This document shows positions 22,836 through 31,778 of a stretch of 64,000 nucleotides of DNA, piece after piece (position 1 is the first letter of the stretch; each line of letters begins with the position of its first letter). Source of the DNA: Citrobacter amalonaticus (GTDB lineage Bacteria; Pseudomonadota; Gammaproteobacteria; Enterobacterales; Enterobacteriaceae). Below the pieces are notes generated by a model, which saw only the letters and a list, made by a program, of their open reading frames with translations, ran no database searches and had not been told where the DNA came from. The stretch spans positions 186,001 through 250,000 of the forward strand of contig NZ_JAGTXM010000004.1 in NCBI RefSeq assembly GCF_018252635.1. Reading direction: 5' to 3'. The position numbers and the translations under genes were made by a program.

Positions 22836-23906
22836 TTAGTTGCCCCAGTTCAGGCCTGGGGTATGCACCGGTGCGTCCCACAATGCCAGCGTCTCGTCAT
22901 CCACTTTTAACAGCGTGATGGAAAAACCGGTCATATCCAGTGACGTACAGTATGAACCAATCAGATTACGTTCGATGACGATACCCGCCTGCTGGCAGCG
23001 TTCGTCAAGACGGTTATAGACGCCATACAGTTCAGAAAGCGGTGTGGCGCCAAGGTTATTGACCAGCGCGATGACGCGATCGCCACGCTGTAAAGGCTGT
23101 TTGCTTTGCTTATCGTCCTGCCAGACGCCCTGAGCGGGATCCCAGTGACGCAGCGTGCGGCTATAGGTGCCGTTTTCCAGCAGGGTATCGAACATCTCAT
23201 CTACGGTCTGATCGAGTGAGACGAAAGCGCGACGGTCGATGCCGGGTTCGCCGTGGATCCCCACACCGAACTCCATTTCACTGTCGGCAAGGGTAAAAGA
23301 GGGCTGACCGGCTGCCGGTACCGTACAGGCGGCGAGGGCGATACCGATCGAATGACCGTGATTATTGAGTTTTCGACCCAGTTCCGCACAGGCTTCCAGG
23401 GAATCGCCGCGTTCAGCCGCCGCCCCGACCAGTTTTTCAATCAGCACGGTATTGGCGACGCCGCGTCGTCCGGCGGTATAGAGACTGTCTTTGACGGCCA
23501 CGTCGTCATCCACCACCACGGTGGTGACTTTCACGCCGCTTTCGTGCAGCAGCTCGGTCGCGGTTTCAAAGTTAAGAATATCGCCGGTGTAGTTTTTCAC
23601 GATCAGCAGCACGCCTTCGCCGCCGTCAATCTGCATGGCGCATTCAAACATTTTATCGGGCGTTGGGGAGGTAAAAATTTCGCCGGGACAGGCACCAGAA
23701 AGCATGCCTTTACCGATATAGCCGCAGTGCATGGGTTCATGACCGCTGCCGCCGCCGGAAAGTAGCGCGACTTTGCCCTGAACAGGAGCATCTGCACGGG
23801 TCACATACACCGGATCCTGATGTAGGGTCAGCGACGGGTGCGCTTTTGCTAGGCCAGCCAGTTGTTCACTCAGGACGTCTTCCACACGGTTAATCAGCTT
23901 TTTCAT
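22836..23906 (-). CDS. dhaK: Dihydroxyacetone kinase substrate-binding subunit DhaK
   Basis: 356 residues. It binds dihydroxyacetone as a covalent hemiaminal to a histidine, seen in VGIHGEPG, and receives phosphate through DhaL. The N-terminal GGGSGHEPMHCGYIG block that cages the substrate is present. First gene of the dhaKLM operon, divergent from its activator dhaR across 228 bases, which must hold the DhaR-controlled promoter; I cannot point to the operator. Confidence 0.97.
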   Translation of the reverse strand: MKKLINRVEDVLSEQLAGLAKAHPSLTLHQDPVYVTRADAPVQGKVALLSGGGSGHEPMHCGYIGKGMLSGACPGEIFTSPTPDKMFECAMQIDGGEGVLLIVKNYTGDILNFETATELLHESGVKVTTVVVDDDVAVKDSLYTAGRRGVANTVLIEKLVGAAAERGDSLEACAELGRKLNNHGHSIGIALAACTVPAAGQPSFTLADSEMEFGVGIHGEPGIDRRAFVSLDQTVDEMFDTLLENGTYSRTLRHWDPAQGVWQDDKQSKQPLQRGDRVIALVNNLGATPLSELYGVYNRLDERCQQAGIVIERNLIGSYCTSLDMTGFSITLLKVDDETLALWDAPVHTPGLNWGN

Positions 23907-24134
23907 TTTCTTGCTCCGGGTCTTAAGCTTCAGGGGATCGAGGGTGTTCTACGCCACGGCGACCGCTCGCTGCCGATACTGTAATTGTGCCCCAGGGCGC
24001 GAAAAAGAAAATTCATCAATGTTATGTTCCAAAAGAGAACGTTTATTCTGATGAATGTTCCATAACGGAACATCAACGCACGAGATAGAGCAAAAATGCG
24101 AGCGATCGCACCCTGAAACGAGGGAAAACTGACA

Positions 24135-26051
24135 GTGAACAATAGTGTGAACATAAGCGATGAACCGGATGTCCCTGAATTTATCCGCGACTCGTGGCTG
24201 CGCTGCGGAAAAATAATGCAGCGTGATTTCTGGGCGCAGCCGCATCGGGCACAGGGACTGACGTTTGACTCGATTTGTCGGCGTAAGACGGCGATGCTCA
24301 CGCTTGGACAGGCGGCGCTGGAGGATGCATGGGAATACATGGCGCCACGAAAGTGTGCGCTGTTGATTCTGGATGAAAGCGCGTGTGTACTGAGTCGTTG
24401 TGGCGATCCAGAGACGCTCCGGCAACTGGCGGAACTTGGTTTTGTTGATGGAACGTATTGTGCCGAAAGTATCATTGGCACTTGTGCACTGTCGCTGGCT
24501 TCTGTGCTGGCGCAACCGGTAACCACGCGGCCCGAACACCATTTCAAACAGGCGCTCGGGGCGTGGAGTTTTAGCTCTACGCCTATTTTCGATAATCACG
24601 GACGCCTCTCGGGATCTATCGCGCTGGGCAGTCCGGCAGACGACGTCTCACCGGCCGATCTGTCATTGACGCTGGCGATCGCGCGTGAGGTAGGGAATTC
24701 GCTGCTTACTGACAGCCTGCTTGCCGAATCGAACCGCCATCTCAATCAACTGTATGGTTTACTGGAAAGCATGGATGACGGCGTGATGACCTGGAACGCG
24801 CAGGGAAGTCTGCAATTTATCAACGCCCAGGCGGCGCGGCTACTGCATCTTGACGTGACGGCTGCCCATGGCAAAAACCTCAGTGAACTCCTGACGCTGC
24901 CCAGCGTTCTGGTGCGGGCGATCCGCCATCAGCGCCCGCTTCATCATGTTGAAACGACGTTTGAAAGCCAGCATCAGTTCGTTGATACGGTGATTACCCT
25001 CAAACCGATTGTCGAAGCGCAGGGCACCAGTTTTATTCTGCTGCTGCATCCGGTAGAGAAGATGCGTCAGCTGATGACCAGTCAGTTGGGTAAAGTGAGT
25101 TATACCTTCGCGCAAATGGCGCAGGACGATCCGCAGACTCAGCGAATCGTTCATTTTGGTCGTCAGGCGGCGCGTGGCAGTTTCCCGGTATTGTTATGTG
25201 GTGAAGAGGGAGTCGGCAAGGAGTTACTCAGTCAGGCAATCCATAACGCCAGCGAACGGGCGGAAGGCCCGTATATTGCGGTGAACTGTCAGTTGTATGC
25301 CGATCAGGTGCGGGATTTTATCGCCAGTACAGCGGATGACGACAGCGAAGGGCGGTTAAGTCGTCTGGAACTGGCGCACGGTGGTACGCTGTATCTGGAG
25401 AAAATTGAGTATCTGGCGCCAGAACTGCAATCGGCGTTATTACAGGTGATCAAACAAGGGGTGATCACCCGTCTGGACGCGCGGCGGGTGGTGCCTGTTG
25501 ATGTGAAAGTGATTGCCGCCACAACGGTGGATCTGGCACGACTGGTGGAACAAAACCGCTTTAGCCGTCAGCTCTATTACGCGCTGCACGCCTTTGAAAT
25601 CATGATTCCACCGCTACGACAGCGGCGTAACAGCATACCTTCTCTGGTGAATCACCGTCTTCGTCGGCTGGAAAAACGCTTTTCGACCCGTCTGTCTATG
25701 GATGACGATGTTCTGACCCCGCTGATTGCCTGCAACTGGCCGGGGAATGACTTTGAACTCAACAGCGTCATTGAAAATACGGCGCTAAGAAGTGAGGACG
25801 GGCGTATTCACCTGAACCATCTGCCGGAATATCTCTTTAACGAGCACCGGACATCAGAAGCCACGACCGATCGCTTCTCTGCCAGCGTCGCGTTCAGCGA
25901 TATTGAGAAAGACGCCATCATTCATGCGGCAAGGGTGACCGGCGGGCGTATTCAGGAGATGGCCAGCCTGCTGAAAATTGGCCGTACCACCTTGTGGCGA
26001 AAAATGAAGCAATACAATATTAACGCCGCGCATTTTAAGTTGAGCCCCTGA
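24135..26051 (+). CDS. dhaR: dha operon transcriptional regulator DhaR
   Basis: 638 residues from GTG 24135 (E. coli DhaR has 639). Domains in order: N-terminal GAF-like sensor (about 50-190), PAS (about 205-310), an AAA+ sigma-54-activator-like core (from about 335, LLCGEEGVGKELLSQAIHNASER) and a C-terminal Fis-type helix-turn-helix (GGRIQEMASLLKIGRTTLWRKM). In E. coli, DhaR works with sigma-70 and is switched by DhaL:ADP (activating) and DhaK (inhibiting). The first residues differ from E. coli (MNNSVNISDEPD), so the start is slightly uncertain. Confidence 0.95.
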   Translation: MNNSVNISDEPDVPEFIRDSWLRCGKIMQRDFWAQPHRAQGLTFDSICRRKTAMLTLGQAALEDAWEYMAPRKCALLILDESACVLSRCGDPETLRQLAELGFVDGTYCAESIIGTCALSLASVLAQPVTTRPEHHFKQALGAWSFSSTPIFDNHGRLSGSIALGSPADDVSPADLSLTLAIAREVGNSLLTDSLLAESNRHLNQLYGLLESMDDGVMTWNAQGSLQFINAQAARLLHLDVTAAHGKNLSELLTLPSVLVRAIRHQRPLHHVETTFESQHQFVDTVITLKPIVEAQGTSFILLLHPVEKMRQLMTSQLGKVSYTFAQMAQDDPQTQRIVHFGRQAARGSFPVLLCGEEGVGKELLSQAIHNASERAEGPYIAVNCQLYADQVRDFIASTADDDSEGRLSRLELAHGGTLYLEKIEYLAPELQSALLQVIKQGVITRLDARRVVPVDVKVIAATTVDLARLVEQNRFSRQLYYALHAFEIMIPPLRQRRNSIPSLVNHRLRRLEKRFSTRLSMDDDVLTPLIACNWPGNDFELNSVIENTALRSEDGRIHLNHLPEYLFNEHRTSEATTDRFSASVAFSDIEKDAIIHAARVTGGRIQEMASLLKIGRTTLWRKMKQYNINAAHFKLSP

Positions 26052-26143
26052 TAAGTGGGATTGTTGCAGACAATGAATGGGATGCGATGGGCTGATCACC
26101 CATGCAGCATCGTCAGGTGACAGTTAGCAAACGGCAGAGATTA

Positions 26144-26168
26144 AAAATCCACGCCTGGCGTGGATTTT
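26144..26168. terminator. Bidirectional terminator between dhaR and the GAPDH paralogue
   Basis: Arms AAAATCCACGCC and GGCGTGGATTTT with a single T between them, and T/A runs on both sides. Nearly the same palindrome recurs at 28469-28494 (two-base centre), so the two copies flank the GAPDH/regulator pair. Confidence 0.85.
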
Positions 26169-26191
26169 AGAGGGCGTGCGGGAGCAGGGGG

Positions 26192-27202
26192 TTAGCGTTC
26201 GTGTCTTGCCATCAACAGCGCCAGGTCGACGAGGCGATTAGAGAATCCCCATTCATTGTCATACCACGCCAGAATTTTGACCATATTGCCGCCAATCACC
26301 AGCGTTGACAGGCCGTCGATAATGGAAGAACGCGGGTCACCCTGGTAGTCACTTGAGACCAGCGATTCATCACTATAGCCGAGGATCCCTTTCAGCGGTC
26401 CCGTCGCGGCGGCTTCTCGAAACGCATTATTGACCTCTTCAGTCGTCACATCCCGCTCAAGCGTTACGGTGAGATCGACAATGGAGACCACCGGAACCGG
26501 TACGCGCAGCGAGTAGCCGGTCAAACGACCCTCCAGTTCAGGAATGACTTTGCCGAGCGCCTTTGCGGCACCACTGGAGTAAGGCACAATCGACAGTGCG
26601 GCGGCGCGGGCACCGCGAAGATCTTTTTCCGGCTGGTCATGCAGCGCCTGACTGTTGGTATAGGCGTGAGTGGTGTTCATCAGGCCATGCTTAATACCGA
26701 AATGCTGATGCAGAACCTGCGCGGCAGGTGCCAGACCGTTGGTGGTGCAACTGCCGTTGCTGACTACAACGTGTTTATCCGGAGAGTAGAGGCCATCGTT
26801 AACGCCCATCACGATGGTTAAATCTTCGTTTTTACCGGGGGCGGAGATAATCACCCGCTTTGCGCCACCGCTGTGGACATGCACCGCAGCCTTGTCACGG
26901 TCAGTGAAGAAGCCCGTTGCTTCAATGACGATATCAACGACACATTGACGCCATGGGATGTTGGCCGGGTCTCGCTCGCTGAACACGGTAATGGGTTTAC
27001 CGTCAACCACAAGCTGTCCTTCACTGGCGGTGACGTCGGCGTCGAGTTTACCGAGCAGCGAATCGTATTTCAGCAGATGCGCCAGCGTCTTACTGTCTGT
27101 CAGATCGTTGATTGCCACAATCTGAATATCCGGGTTACCCAGGGCAGCACGCAATACGTTGCGTCCGATACGACCAAAACCGTTAATACCGACCTTTACC
27201 AT
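26192..27202 (-). CDS. Type I glyceraldehyde-3-phosphate dehydrogenase paralogue
   Basis: 336 residues from ATG 27202, with AAGGAG six bases upstream. NAD-binding fold with GINGFGRIGRN at the start and Asp33 (INDL), which favours NAD. Catalytic Cys152 and His179 are present (SCTTNGLAP, THAYTN), but the second Cys of the usual SCTTNCLAP is Gly156. The sequence (NVLRAALGNPDIQIVAINDLTD, then WYDNEWGFSNRLVDL) resembles Bacillus-type GapA more than E. coli GapA, so this is an extra, transferred-type isozyme. Role unknown: glycolysis backup, or erythrose-4-phosphate or other aldehyde oxidation. It lies 78 bases downstream of a GlxA-type regulator on the same strand. Confidence 0.88.
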   Translation of the reverse strand: MVKVGINGFGRIGRNVLRAALGNPDIQIVAINDLTDSKTLAHLLKYDSLLGKLDADVTASEGQLVVDGKPITVFSERDPANIPWRQCVVDIVIEATGFFTDRDKAAVHVHSGGAKRVIISAPGKNEDLTIVMGVNDGLYSPDKHVVVSNGSCTTNGLAPAAQVLHQHFGIKHGLMNTTHAYTNSQALHDQPEKDLRGARAAALSIVPYSSGAAKALGKVIPELEGRLTGYSLRVPVPVVSIVDLTVTLERDVTTEEVNNAFREAAATGPLKGILGYSDESLVSSDYQGDPRSSIIDGLSTLVIGGNMVKILAWYDNEWGFSNRLVDLALLMARHER

Positions 27203-27280
27203 GATCAACTCCTTATCTGTTGTCTCTAAAGGTAATGTAGGACGGTCACTGATTGGCGTAAATGACAAAAAAGGATCACT

Positions 27281-28261
27281 TTACGCCATTTTACGACAAT
27301 GAAAGCGCTGGCGATATTCTCCTGGCGTGAGCTGAAGCTGTTTTTCAAACAACCGCCGCAGGTTAATGCTGCTGCCAAATCCAGTTTGTTCGGCGATACG
27401 ATCCAGCGTCTCGTTGGTCTGCTCCAGCCGCTGTCGGGCGGCAGCCAAACGGGCTTCGGCGACATAGCGCGCCGGTGAAGCACCGGTTTCCCGGGTAAAC
27501 ACGCGGGTAAAATTTCGCGGACTCATGGCGACTTTTTCCGCCAGTTTATCCACACTGAGGTCGGCGGTGAGGTTTTCGAGCAACCAGGTCTGCAGATCGT
27601 TAATGGGGCCCTGGGTGCTGGTCTGCTGAAGGTTATAGCGACTAAACTGCAGCTGGCCACCGGGGCGGCGCAGGTACATGACGAAGTCCTGAGCGATGTC
27701 GCGTGCCAGGCTGAAGCCGTAGTCTTCTTCCACCAGCGCAAGCGTCAGGTCAAAGCCGGAACTGACTCCGCCTGATGTCCAGATGTGTTCGTCCTGAATG
27801 TAGAGCGGACCGCCTTCAACATGTACCTGAGGAAATTCAGCCTGCATGGTTTCCAGTAGCTTCCAGTGGGTGGTAGCCCGTCTGCCGTCCAGCAGTCCGC
27901 TTTGCGCCAGCAGCATCGCGCCGCCGCAAATGGATGCAATGCGGCGGGCATGGGGAGCGGCAAGGCGTAGCCAGTCAACCACCGCAATCCCTTCCTGCGG
28001 GTTTTGACCTCTGCCGGTGATAATGATGGTATCAAGAGGCTCACGAGGGTCAATTTCATGCAGGCGATGATCTGCCAGTAAATTTAAACCGGACTGGCCA
28101 TGGATCACTTGATGAGGCTGGGTTGTCGCTAACTGAACCTGGTAACAGATATCCGTAGCGCCTTCTGGGTGCAGGCGGTTGGCCTGCATCAGAATGTCGG
28201 CAATACCAGCGGATTCAAACAGCATGCCGCCATCGGGGACAATGATAAGTATTTTCTTCAT
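27281..28261 (-). CDS. GlxA-family transcriptional regulator (DJ-1/PfpI-like domain plus AraC helix-turn-helix)
   Basis: 326 residues. The N-terminal DJ-1/PfpI class-I glutamine-amidotransferase-like domain (about 1-185) includes the nucleophile-elbow-like SICGGAMLLAQSG. The C-terminal AraC domain (about 220-320) has two helix-turn-helix units (LSVDKLAEKVAMSPRNFTRVF and the GFGSSINLRRLFEKQLQLTPGEYR block). Such regulators sense a small metabolite through the first domain. Immediate neighbour of, and on the same strand as, the GAPDH paralogue, which is its most likely target or operon partner. This pair stands where E. coli has ycgV. Confidence 0.88.
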   Translation of the reverse strand: MKKILIIVPDGGMLFESAGIADILMQANRLHPEGATDICYQVQLATTQPHQVIHGQSGLNLLADHRLHEIDPREPLDTIIITGRGQNPQEGIAVVDWLRLAAPHARRIASICGGAMLLAQSGLLDGRRATTHWKLLETMQAEFPQVHVEGGPLYIQDEHIWTSGGVSSGFDLTLALVEEDYGFSLARDIAQDFVMYLRRPGGQLQFSRYNLQQTSTQGPINDLQTWLLENLTADLSVDKLAEKVAMSPRNFTRVFTRETGASPARYVAEARLAAARQRLEQTNETLDRIAEQTGFGSSINLRRLFEKQLQLTPGEYRQRFHCRKMA

Positions 28262-28360
28262 GTCCTGAAAAGTAATCTTTTTACAGAATAAGTCAACAGC
28301 ACAAACGCAGACGGAAAACGGGTTCCATTTCTTCCATCGTCACCGCCATTGCTGACGCCG

Positions 28361-28507
28361 ATGTTTACTGCAATCCTTGCGGATAAAGAGGTCAGGGAAG
28401 AAGGGGAAGATGAACTCGGTGACGAAGGACTCGCGTCAGACGAGGAATTTCAGTCGCTATTGAAAAGCAAAATCCACGCCATGGCGTGGATTTTATGGCC
28501 ATTTTGA
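28361..28507 (+). other. Small open frame of 48 codons, possible gene remnant
   Basis: An ATG-started frame with an acidic stretch (EEGEDELGDEGLASDEE), whose 3' end runs through the palindrome at 28469-28494 to TGA 28505-28507. There is no clear ribosome site and no family that I recognise. Because its end is built from a terminator, it is more likely debris of a lost gene or chance than a functional protein. The surrounding 28262-28551 holds nothing else except that palindrome. Confidence 0.2.
28469..28494. terminator. ychF terminator, near copy of the dhaR-side palindrome
   Basis: Arms AAAATCCACGCC and GGCGTGGATTTT around AT. It lies 58 bases past the ychF stop (minus strand), with a T-run on both strands. 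The arms are identical to those at 26144-26168. Confidence 0.8.
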
Positions 28508-28551
28508 TGCGCGTGAGACCTCCGAAGTGCCTCACGAATCAATACAAACGA

Positions 28552-29643
28552 TTAGACGTTGAACAGGAAGTTCATCACATCGCCATCTTTGACGATGTAA
28601 TCTTTCCCTTCAGCACGCATCTTACCGGCTTCTTTCGCGCCCTGTTCACCTTTGTAGGTGATGAAGTCGTCAAACGCGATAGTCTGCGCGCGGATGAAGC
28701 CTTTCTCGAAGTCGGTATGGATTTTACCTGCCGCCTGCGGTGCCGTTGCGCCGACAGGGATGGTCCATGCGCGCACTTCTTTCACACCGGCTGTGAAATA
28801 GGTCTGCAGGTTCAGGAGTTTATAGCCAGCGCGGATCACGCGGTTCAGGCCCGGTTCTTCCAGCCCCAGTTCCTGCATGAACTCGTCGCGCTCGTCATCG
28901 TCGAGTTCAGCAATATCTGCTTCAACGGCCGCACACACCGGAACCACGACAGAACCTTCTTTCGCGGCAATTTCACGCACCTGGTCGAGATACGGATTGT
29001 TTTCGAAACCGTCTTCGTTGACGTTGGCGATATACATGGTCGGCTTCAGGGTCAGGAAGCTCAGGTAGCGGATCGCCGCTTTGTCTTCGTCCGTCAGGTC
29101 CAGCGAACGCAGCATGCCAGCTTCAGAGAGCTGCGGCAGGCATTTTTCCAGCGCGGCCAGTTCGGCTTTTGCGTCTTTATCGCCGCCTTTAGCTTTCTTC
29201 TGCACGCGGTGAATGGCGCGTTCGCAGGTATCGAGATCCGCCAGCGCCAGCTCGGTGTTAATCACGTCAATATCTTCCGCCGGGTTCACTTTGCCCGAAA
29301 CGTGAATGATGTTGTCGTTTTCAAAGCAGCGCACCACGTGACCGATCGCTTCAGTTTCACGAATGTTGGTCAGGAACTGGTTACCCAGGCCTTCACCTTT
29401 GGACGCACCTTTCACCAGACCAGCGATATCAACAAATTCCATTGTTGTCGGCAGGATACGCTGCGGTTTGACGATCTCAGCCAACTGTTCCAGACGCGGG
29501 TCGGGCATCGGCACAACGCCGGTATTCGGCTCAATCGTACAGAATGGGAAGTTTGCCGCTTCAATGCCGGCTTTGGTCAGCGCGTTGAACAGGGTGGATT
29601 TCCCGACGTTGGGCAAACCGACGATACCGCATTTGAATCCCAT
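28552..29643 (-). CDS. ychF: Redox-regulated ATPase YchF (OLA1 family)
   Basis: 363 residues. An Obg-related P-loop NTPase that prefers ATP, binds ribosomes and is linked to the oxidative stress response. P-loop GLPNVGKST at residues 9-17, followed by the [21 protein letters not shown] switch region, a coiled-coil insertion and a C-terminal TGS domain (about 278-361). As in E. coli it follows pth on the same strand (116-base gap). Confidence 0.97.
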   Translation of the reverse strand: MGFKCGIVGLPNVGKSTLFNALTKAGIEAANFPFCTIEPNTGVVPMPDPRLEQLAEIVKPQRILPTTMEFVDIAGLVKGASKGEGLGNQFLTNIRETEAIGHVVRCFENDNIIHVSGKVNPAEDIDVINTELALADLDTCERAIHRVQKKAKGGDKDAKAELAALEKCLPQLSEAGMLRSLDLTDEDKAAIRYLSFLTLKPTMYIANVNEDGFENNPYLDQVREIAAKEGSVVVPVCAAVEADIAELDDDERDEFMQELGLEEPGLNRVIRAGYKLLNLQTYFTAGVKEVRAWTIPVGATAPQAAGKIHTDFEKGFIRAQTIAFDDFITYKGEQGAKEAGKMRAEGKDYIVKDGDVMNFLFNV

Positions 29644-29759
29644 GATTTAAATCACCTTAATATCTTGATAATCAACCTGTTGTAGAAAACAGATTGTAGA
29701 AATGGAAATAACTTTGCCTATTATACACAGCGTACGGCAAAAATGCCGCACATCACTGC

Positions 29760-30344
29760 TTATTGCGCTTTAAACGCGTGCAATCGGTTCGTTGCTTTGG
29801 TCAAACCGTCTTTGAACCACAATTCGGTGCAACGTGCCGCTTCGTCAATTGCGTCGTCAATTAACTTCTGTTCAGAAACAGGCGGTTTGCCTAACACAAA
29901 GCCGACAACTTTATTTTTATCACCGGGATGGCCGATTCCGACGCGTAAGCGATGAAAGTTAGGGTTATTGCCGAGCTTGCTGATAATGTCTTTCAGCCCG
30001 TTATGCCCGCCATGGCCCCCACCGAGTTTAAATTTCGCCACTCCGGGGGGAAGATCCAGTTCATCGTGAGCCACTAAAATTTCGTCGGGATTGATGCGAT
30101 AAAAACTCGCCATTGCACCGACCGCTTTGCCGCTTAGATTCATAAACGTGGTAGGAACTAATAAACGGACATCTTCACCTTCCAGACTGACTCTGGTGGT
30201 GTAGCCAAAGAATTTCGGCTCTTCGCGCAGAGGGGCACGCAACCGCTCTGCCAGTAAATCGACGTACCATGCGCCCGCATTATGTCGGGTGGCTGCATAT
30301 TCAGCGCCGGGGTTCGCCAGGCCGACAATCAGTTTAATCGTCAC
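29760..30344 (-). CDS. pth: Peptidyl-tRNA hydrolase Pth
   Basis: 194 residues, the E. coli length. It hydrolyses the ester bond of peptidyl-tRNAs released early from ribosomes; essential in E. coli. Catalytic His lies in the ATRHNAG motif, with [19 protein letters not shown] and the [12 protein letters not shown] basic loop all present. First of the pth-ychF pair and divergent from ychH across 275 bases. Confidence 0.98.
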   Translation of the reverse strand: MTIKLIVGLANPGAEYAATRHNAGAWYVDLLAERLRAPLREEPKFFGYTTRVSLEGEDVRLLVPTTFMNLSGKAVGAMASFYRINPDEILVAHDELDLPPGVAKFKLGGGHGGHNGLKDIISKLGNNPNFHRLRVGIGHPGDKNKVVGFVLGKPPVSEQKLIDDAIDEAARCTELWFKDGLTKATNRLHAFKAQ

Positions 30345-30518
30345 GTTTTCTATCCTGAGTGTTCCAATAACTGGCGCGTAGTTTACTGTCTGTCGTCCCG
30401 CTTGACAAAGAACCGTATCACTTCAGCCGAAAACTGAATAATTGCCCATATTGATTATTGTAAAGTCAAGGTGTTCAGAGGCTTATTTGTAAAGTTTTGT
30501 TGAATAATGGGTTGTAAT

Positions 30519-30562
30519 TGTGATCACAGGCGCACTACCAAAGCGGTGTGTTGTCTATACTT
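30519..30562 (+). promoter_or_regulatory. ychH promoter region with CRP-like half-site and sigma-S-like -10
   Basis: TGTGATCACA at 30519-30528 holds one perfect CRP half-site, but the second half at the proper spacing (GCGCA) is poor. CTATACTT at 30555-30562 is a strong sigma-70/sigma-S -10, 57 bases before the ychH ATG. The remainder of the 275-base pth-ychH gap is AT-rich with no gene. Confidence 0.45.
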
Positions 30563-30619
30563 TACACATAAGGATTAGGGGTATTCCCTGAAGCAACCCA
30601 AAAGTTCCGGAGGTGACAT

Positions 30620-30898
30620 ATGAAACGCAAAAACGCTTCGTTACTCGGTAATGTGCTCATGGGTTTGGGGTTAGTGGTTATGGTGGTTGGCGTGGGTTAC
30701 TCCATTTTAAACCAGTTGCCGCAATTTAACCTGCCACAATTTTTCGCACATGGCGCAGTGCTCAGTATTTTCGTCGGTGCCATTCTGTGGCTGGCGGGTG
30801 CCCGAGTAGGGGGACATGAGCAAGTCAGCGACCGCTACTGGTGGGTGCGTCACTACGACAAACGTTGCCGCCGTAACGACAATCGTCGTCACAGTTAA
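30620..30898 (+). CDS. ychH: Stress-induced inner-membrane protein YchH
   Basis: 92 residues, almost identical to E. coli YchH. Two membrane segments (about 9-30 and 43-61), then a basic soluble tail (HYDKRCRRNDNRRHS). Linked in E. coli to stress tolerance and biofilm; mechanism unknown. The ribosome site CCGGAGGTGAC is strong. In E. coli dauA lies beyond it; here a bc1/ABC cluster intervenes. Confidence 0.94.
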   Translation: MKRKNASLLGNVLMGLGLVVMVVGVGYSILNQLPQFNLPQFFAHGAVLSIFVGAILWLAGARVGGHEQVSDRYWWVRHYDKRCRRNDNRRHS

Positions 30899-30916
30899 CG
30901 TTTCGCTGCAAGATAA

Positions 30917-30945
30917 TGACCAGCCAGCATCAGGCTGACTGGTCA
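30917..30945. terminator. Hairpin between ychH and the cytochrome c1 gene
   Basis: Arms TGACCAGCCAGC and GGCTGACTGGTCA pair over 12-13 bases with one mismatch. A T-run (30956-30962) follows on the plus strand after 10 bases. It lies between two convergent stop codons and probably ends both transcripts. Confidence 0.6.
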
Positions 30946-30969
30946 CGGTTAGCGATTTTTTTCTCGCGG

Positions 30970-31776
30970 TTACTGTTTTGCGCGTCTTTTCATTCGCCGC
31001 TGTATCCATAATAACGCCAGCATGATGGCAAGATAACCCATGACATACATTCCCTGGTGTTTCCGTGCCGTCAGGTCGGGATCGGCTGCCCAGGCCAGAA
31101 AGGCGGTGACGTCACGTGCGTACTGTTCTTCAGTCTGCGCGACATCCATTTCTGCCTGCCATTCTATTTCGCCATCCGCCAGTGGTTTTGGCATGTTAAT
31201 CACCCCACCCGGATAGTAACGATTCGCCTTCAGTTGCGGATCATCGGGCAGATAACCGGTTAAGAGTGCAAAAAGATAATCCGCCCCTTGCCCGGCGTAG
31301 GGAATAAACGCGTCCAGCAGAAATTGTGGAAAGCCGCGATCGTAGGTACGGGCGCGAACGATATAGCTCAAATCCACGGGCAGGGCGCCATTATTCAGGT
31401 ATCTTGCCTCCTGATCGTTGAGATAAGGCGAAATAAAGCTGTCGTTCAGGGTGCCTTCCCGCTCGCCGGGTTGACCGTCATCCTGAATAATCGCAAAGAC
31501 ATAGCCGCTGGCGAGGTTTTTCGCGTCTTCTGTCGTCAGTTCCGGGCCGCCGGGTCTGGTCAGCGAGCGAAACGTCAGGTATTTCATGCCGTGACAGGCC
31601 CGACACTTCTCTTCATAGACCTGCAAACCGCGTCGGAGCTGCTCCTTATCATATTCTCCAGAAAGACCGCTGAAACTCCACTCCTGACGCGTCGGCACGG
31701 CGTCTTGCGCGAGTGCGAGGTCCATCGTGCAGAGTGCCACCCACAGCATGCTGTATCTGAGTAATTGTCTCATCAT
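30970..31776 (-). CDS. petC: Cytochrome c1 subunit of a cytochrome bc1 complex
   Basis: 268 residues from ATG 31776, just after the cytochrome b stop; a second ATG follows in frame. Signal peptide to about ALA/Q24, then the haem-binding Cys58-Arg-Ala-Cys61-His62. The axial Met195 lies in INMPKPL (the usual IAMPKPL), and the c1 hallmark is NNGALPVDLSYIVRAR. One C-terminal membrane anchor (about 243-259, GYLAIMLALLW) is followed by a basic tail facing the cytoplasm. It accepts electrons from the Rieske centre and passes them to a periplasmic carrier, here plausibly the pseudoazurin. Last gene of the cluster. Not expected in Enterobacteriaceae. Confidence 0.93.
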   Translation of the reverse strand: MMRQLLRYSMLWVALCTMDLALAQDAVPTRQEWSFSGLSGEYDKEQLRRGLQVYEEKCRACHGMKYLTFRSLTRPGGPELTTEDAKNLASGYVFAIIQDDGQPGEREGTLNDSFISPYLNDQEARYLNNGALPVDLSYIVRARTYDRGFPQFLLDAFIPYAGQGADYLFALLTGYLPDDPQLKANRYYPGGVINMPKPLADGEIEWQAEMDVAQTEEQYARDVTAFLAWAADPDLTARKHQGMYVMGYLAIMLALLWIQRRMKRRAKQ

Positions 31777-31778
31777 CT

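Noticed and set aside
28486-29685. 399-codon plus-strand frame opposite ychF
   Set aside because: It is the antisense shadow of a highly conserved gene and has no recognisable domain or ribosome site. Similar long shadows opposite prfA (44348-45469), narH (61504-62520), ycgB (8620-9312) and narG were dropped for the same reason.
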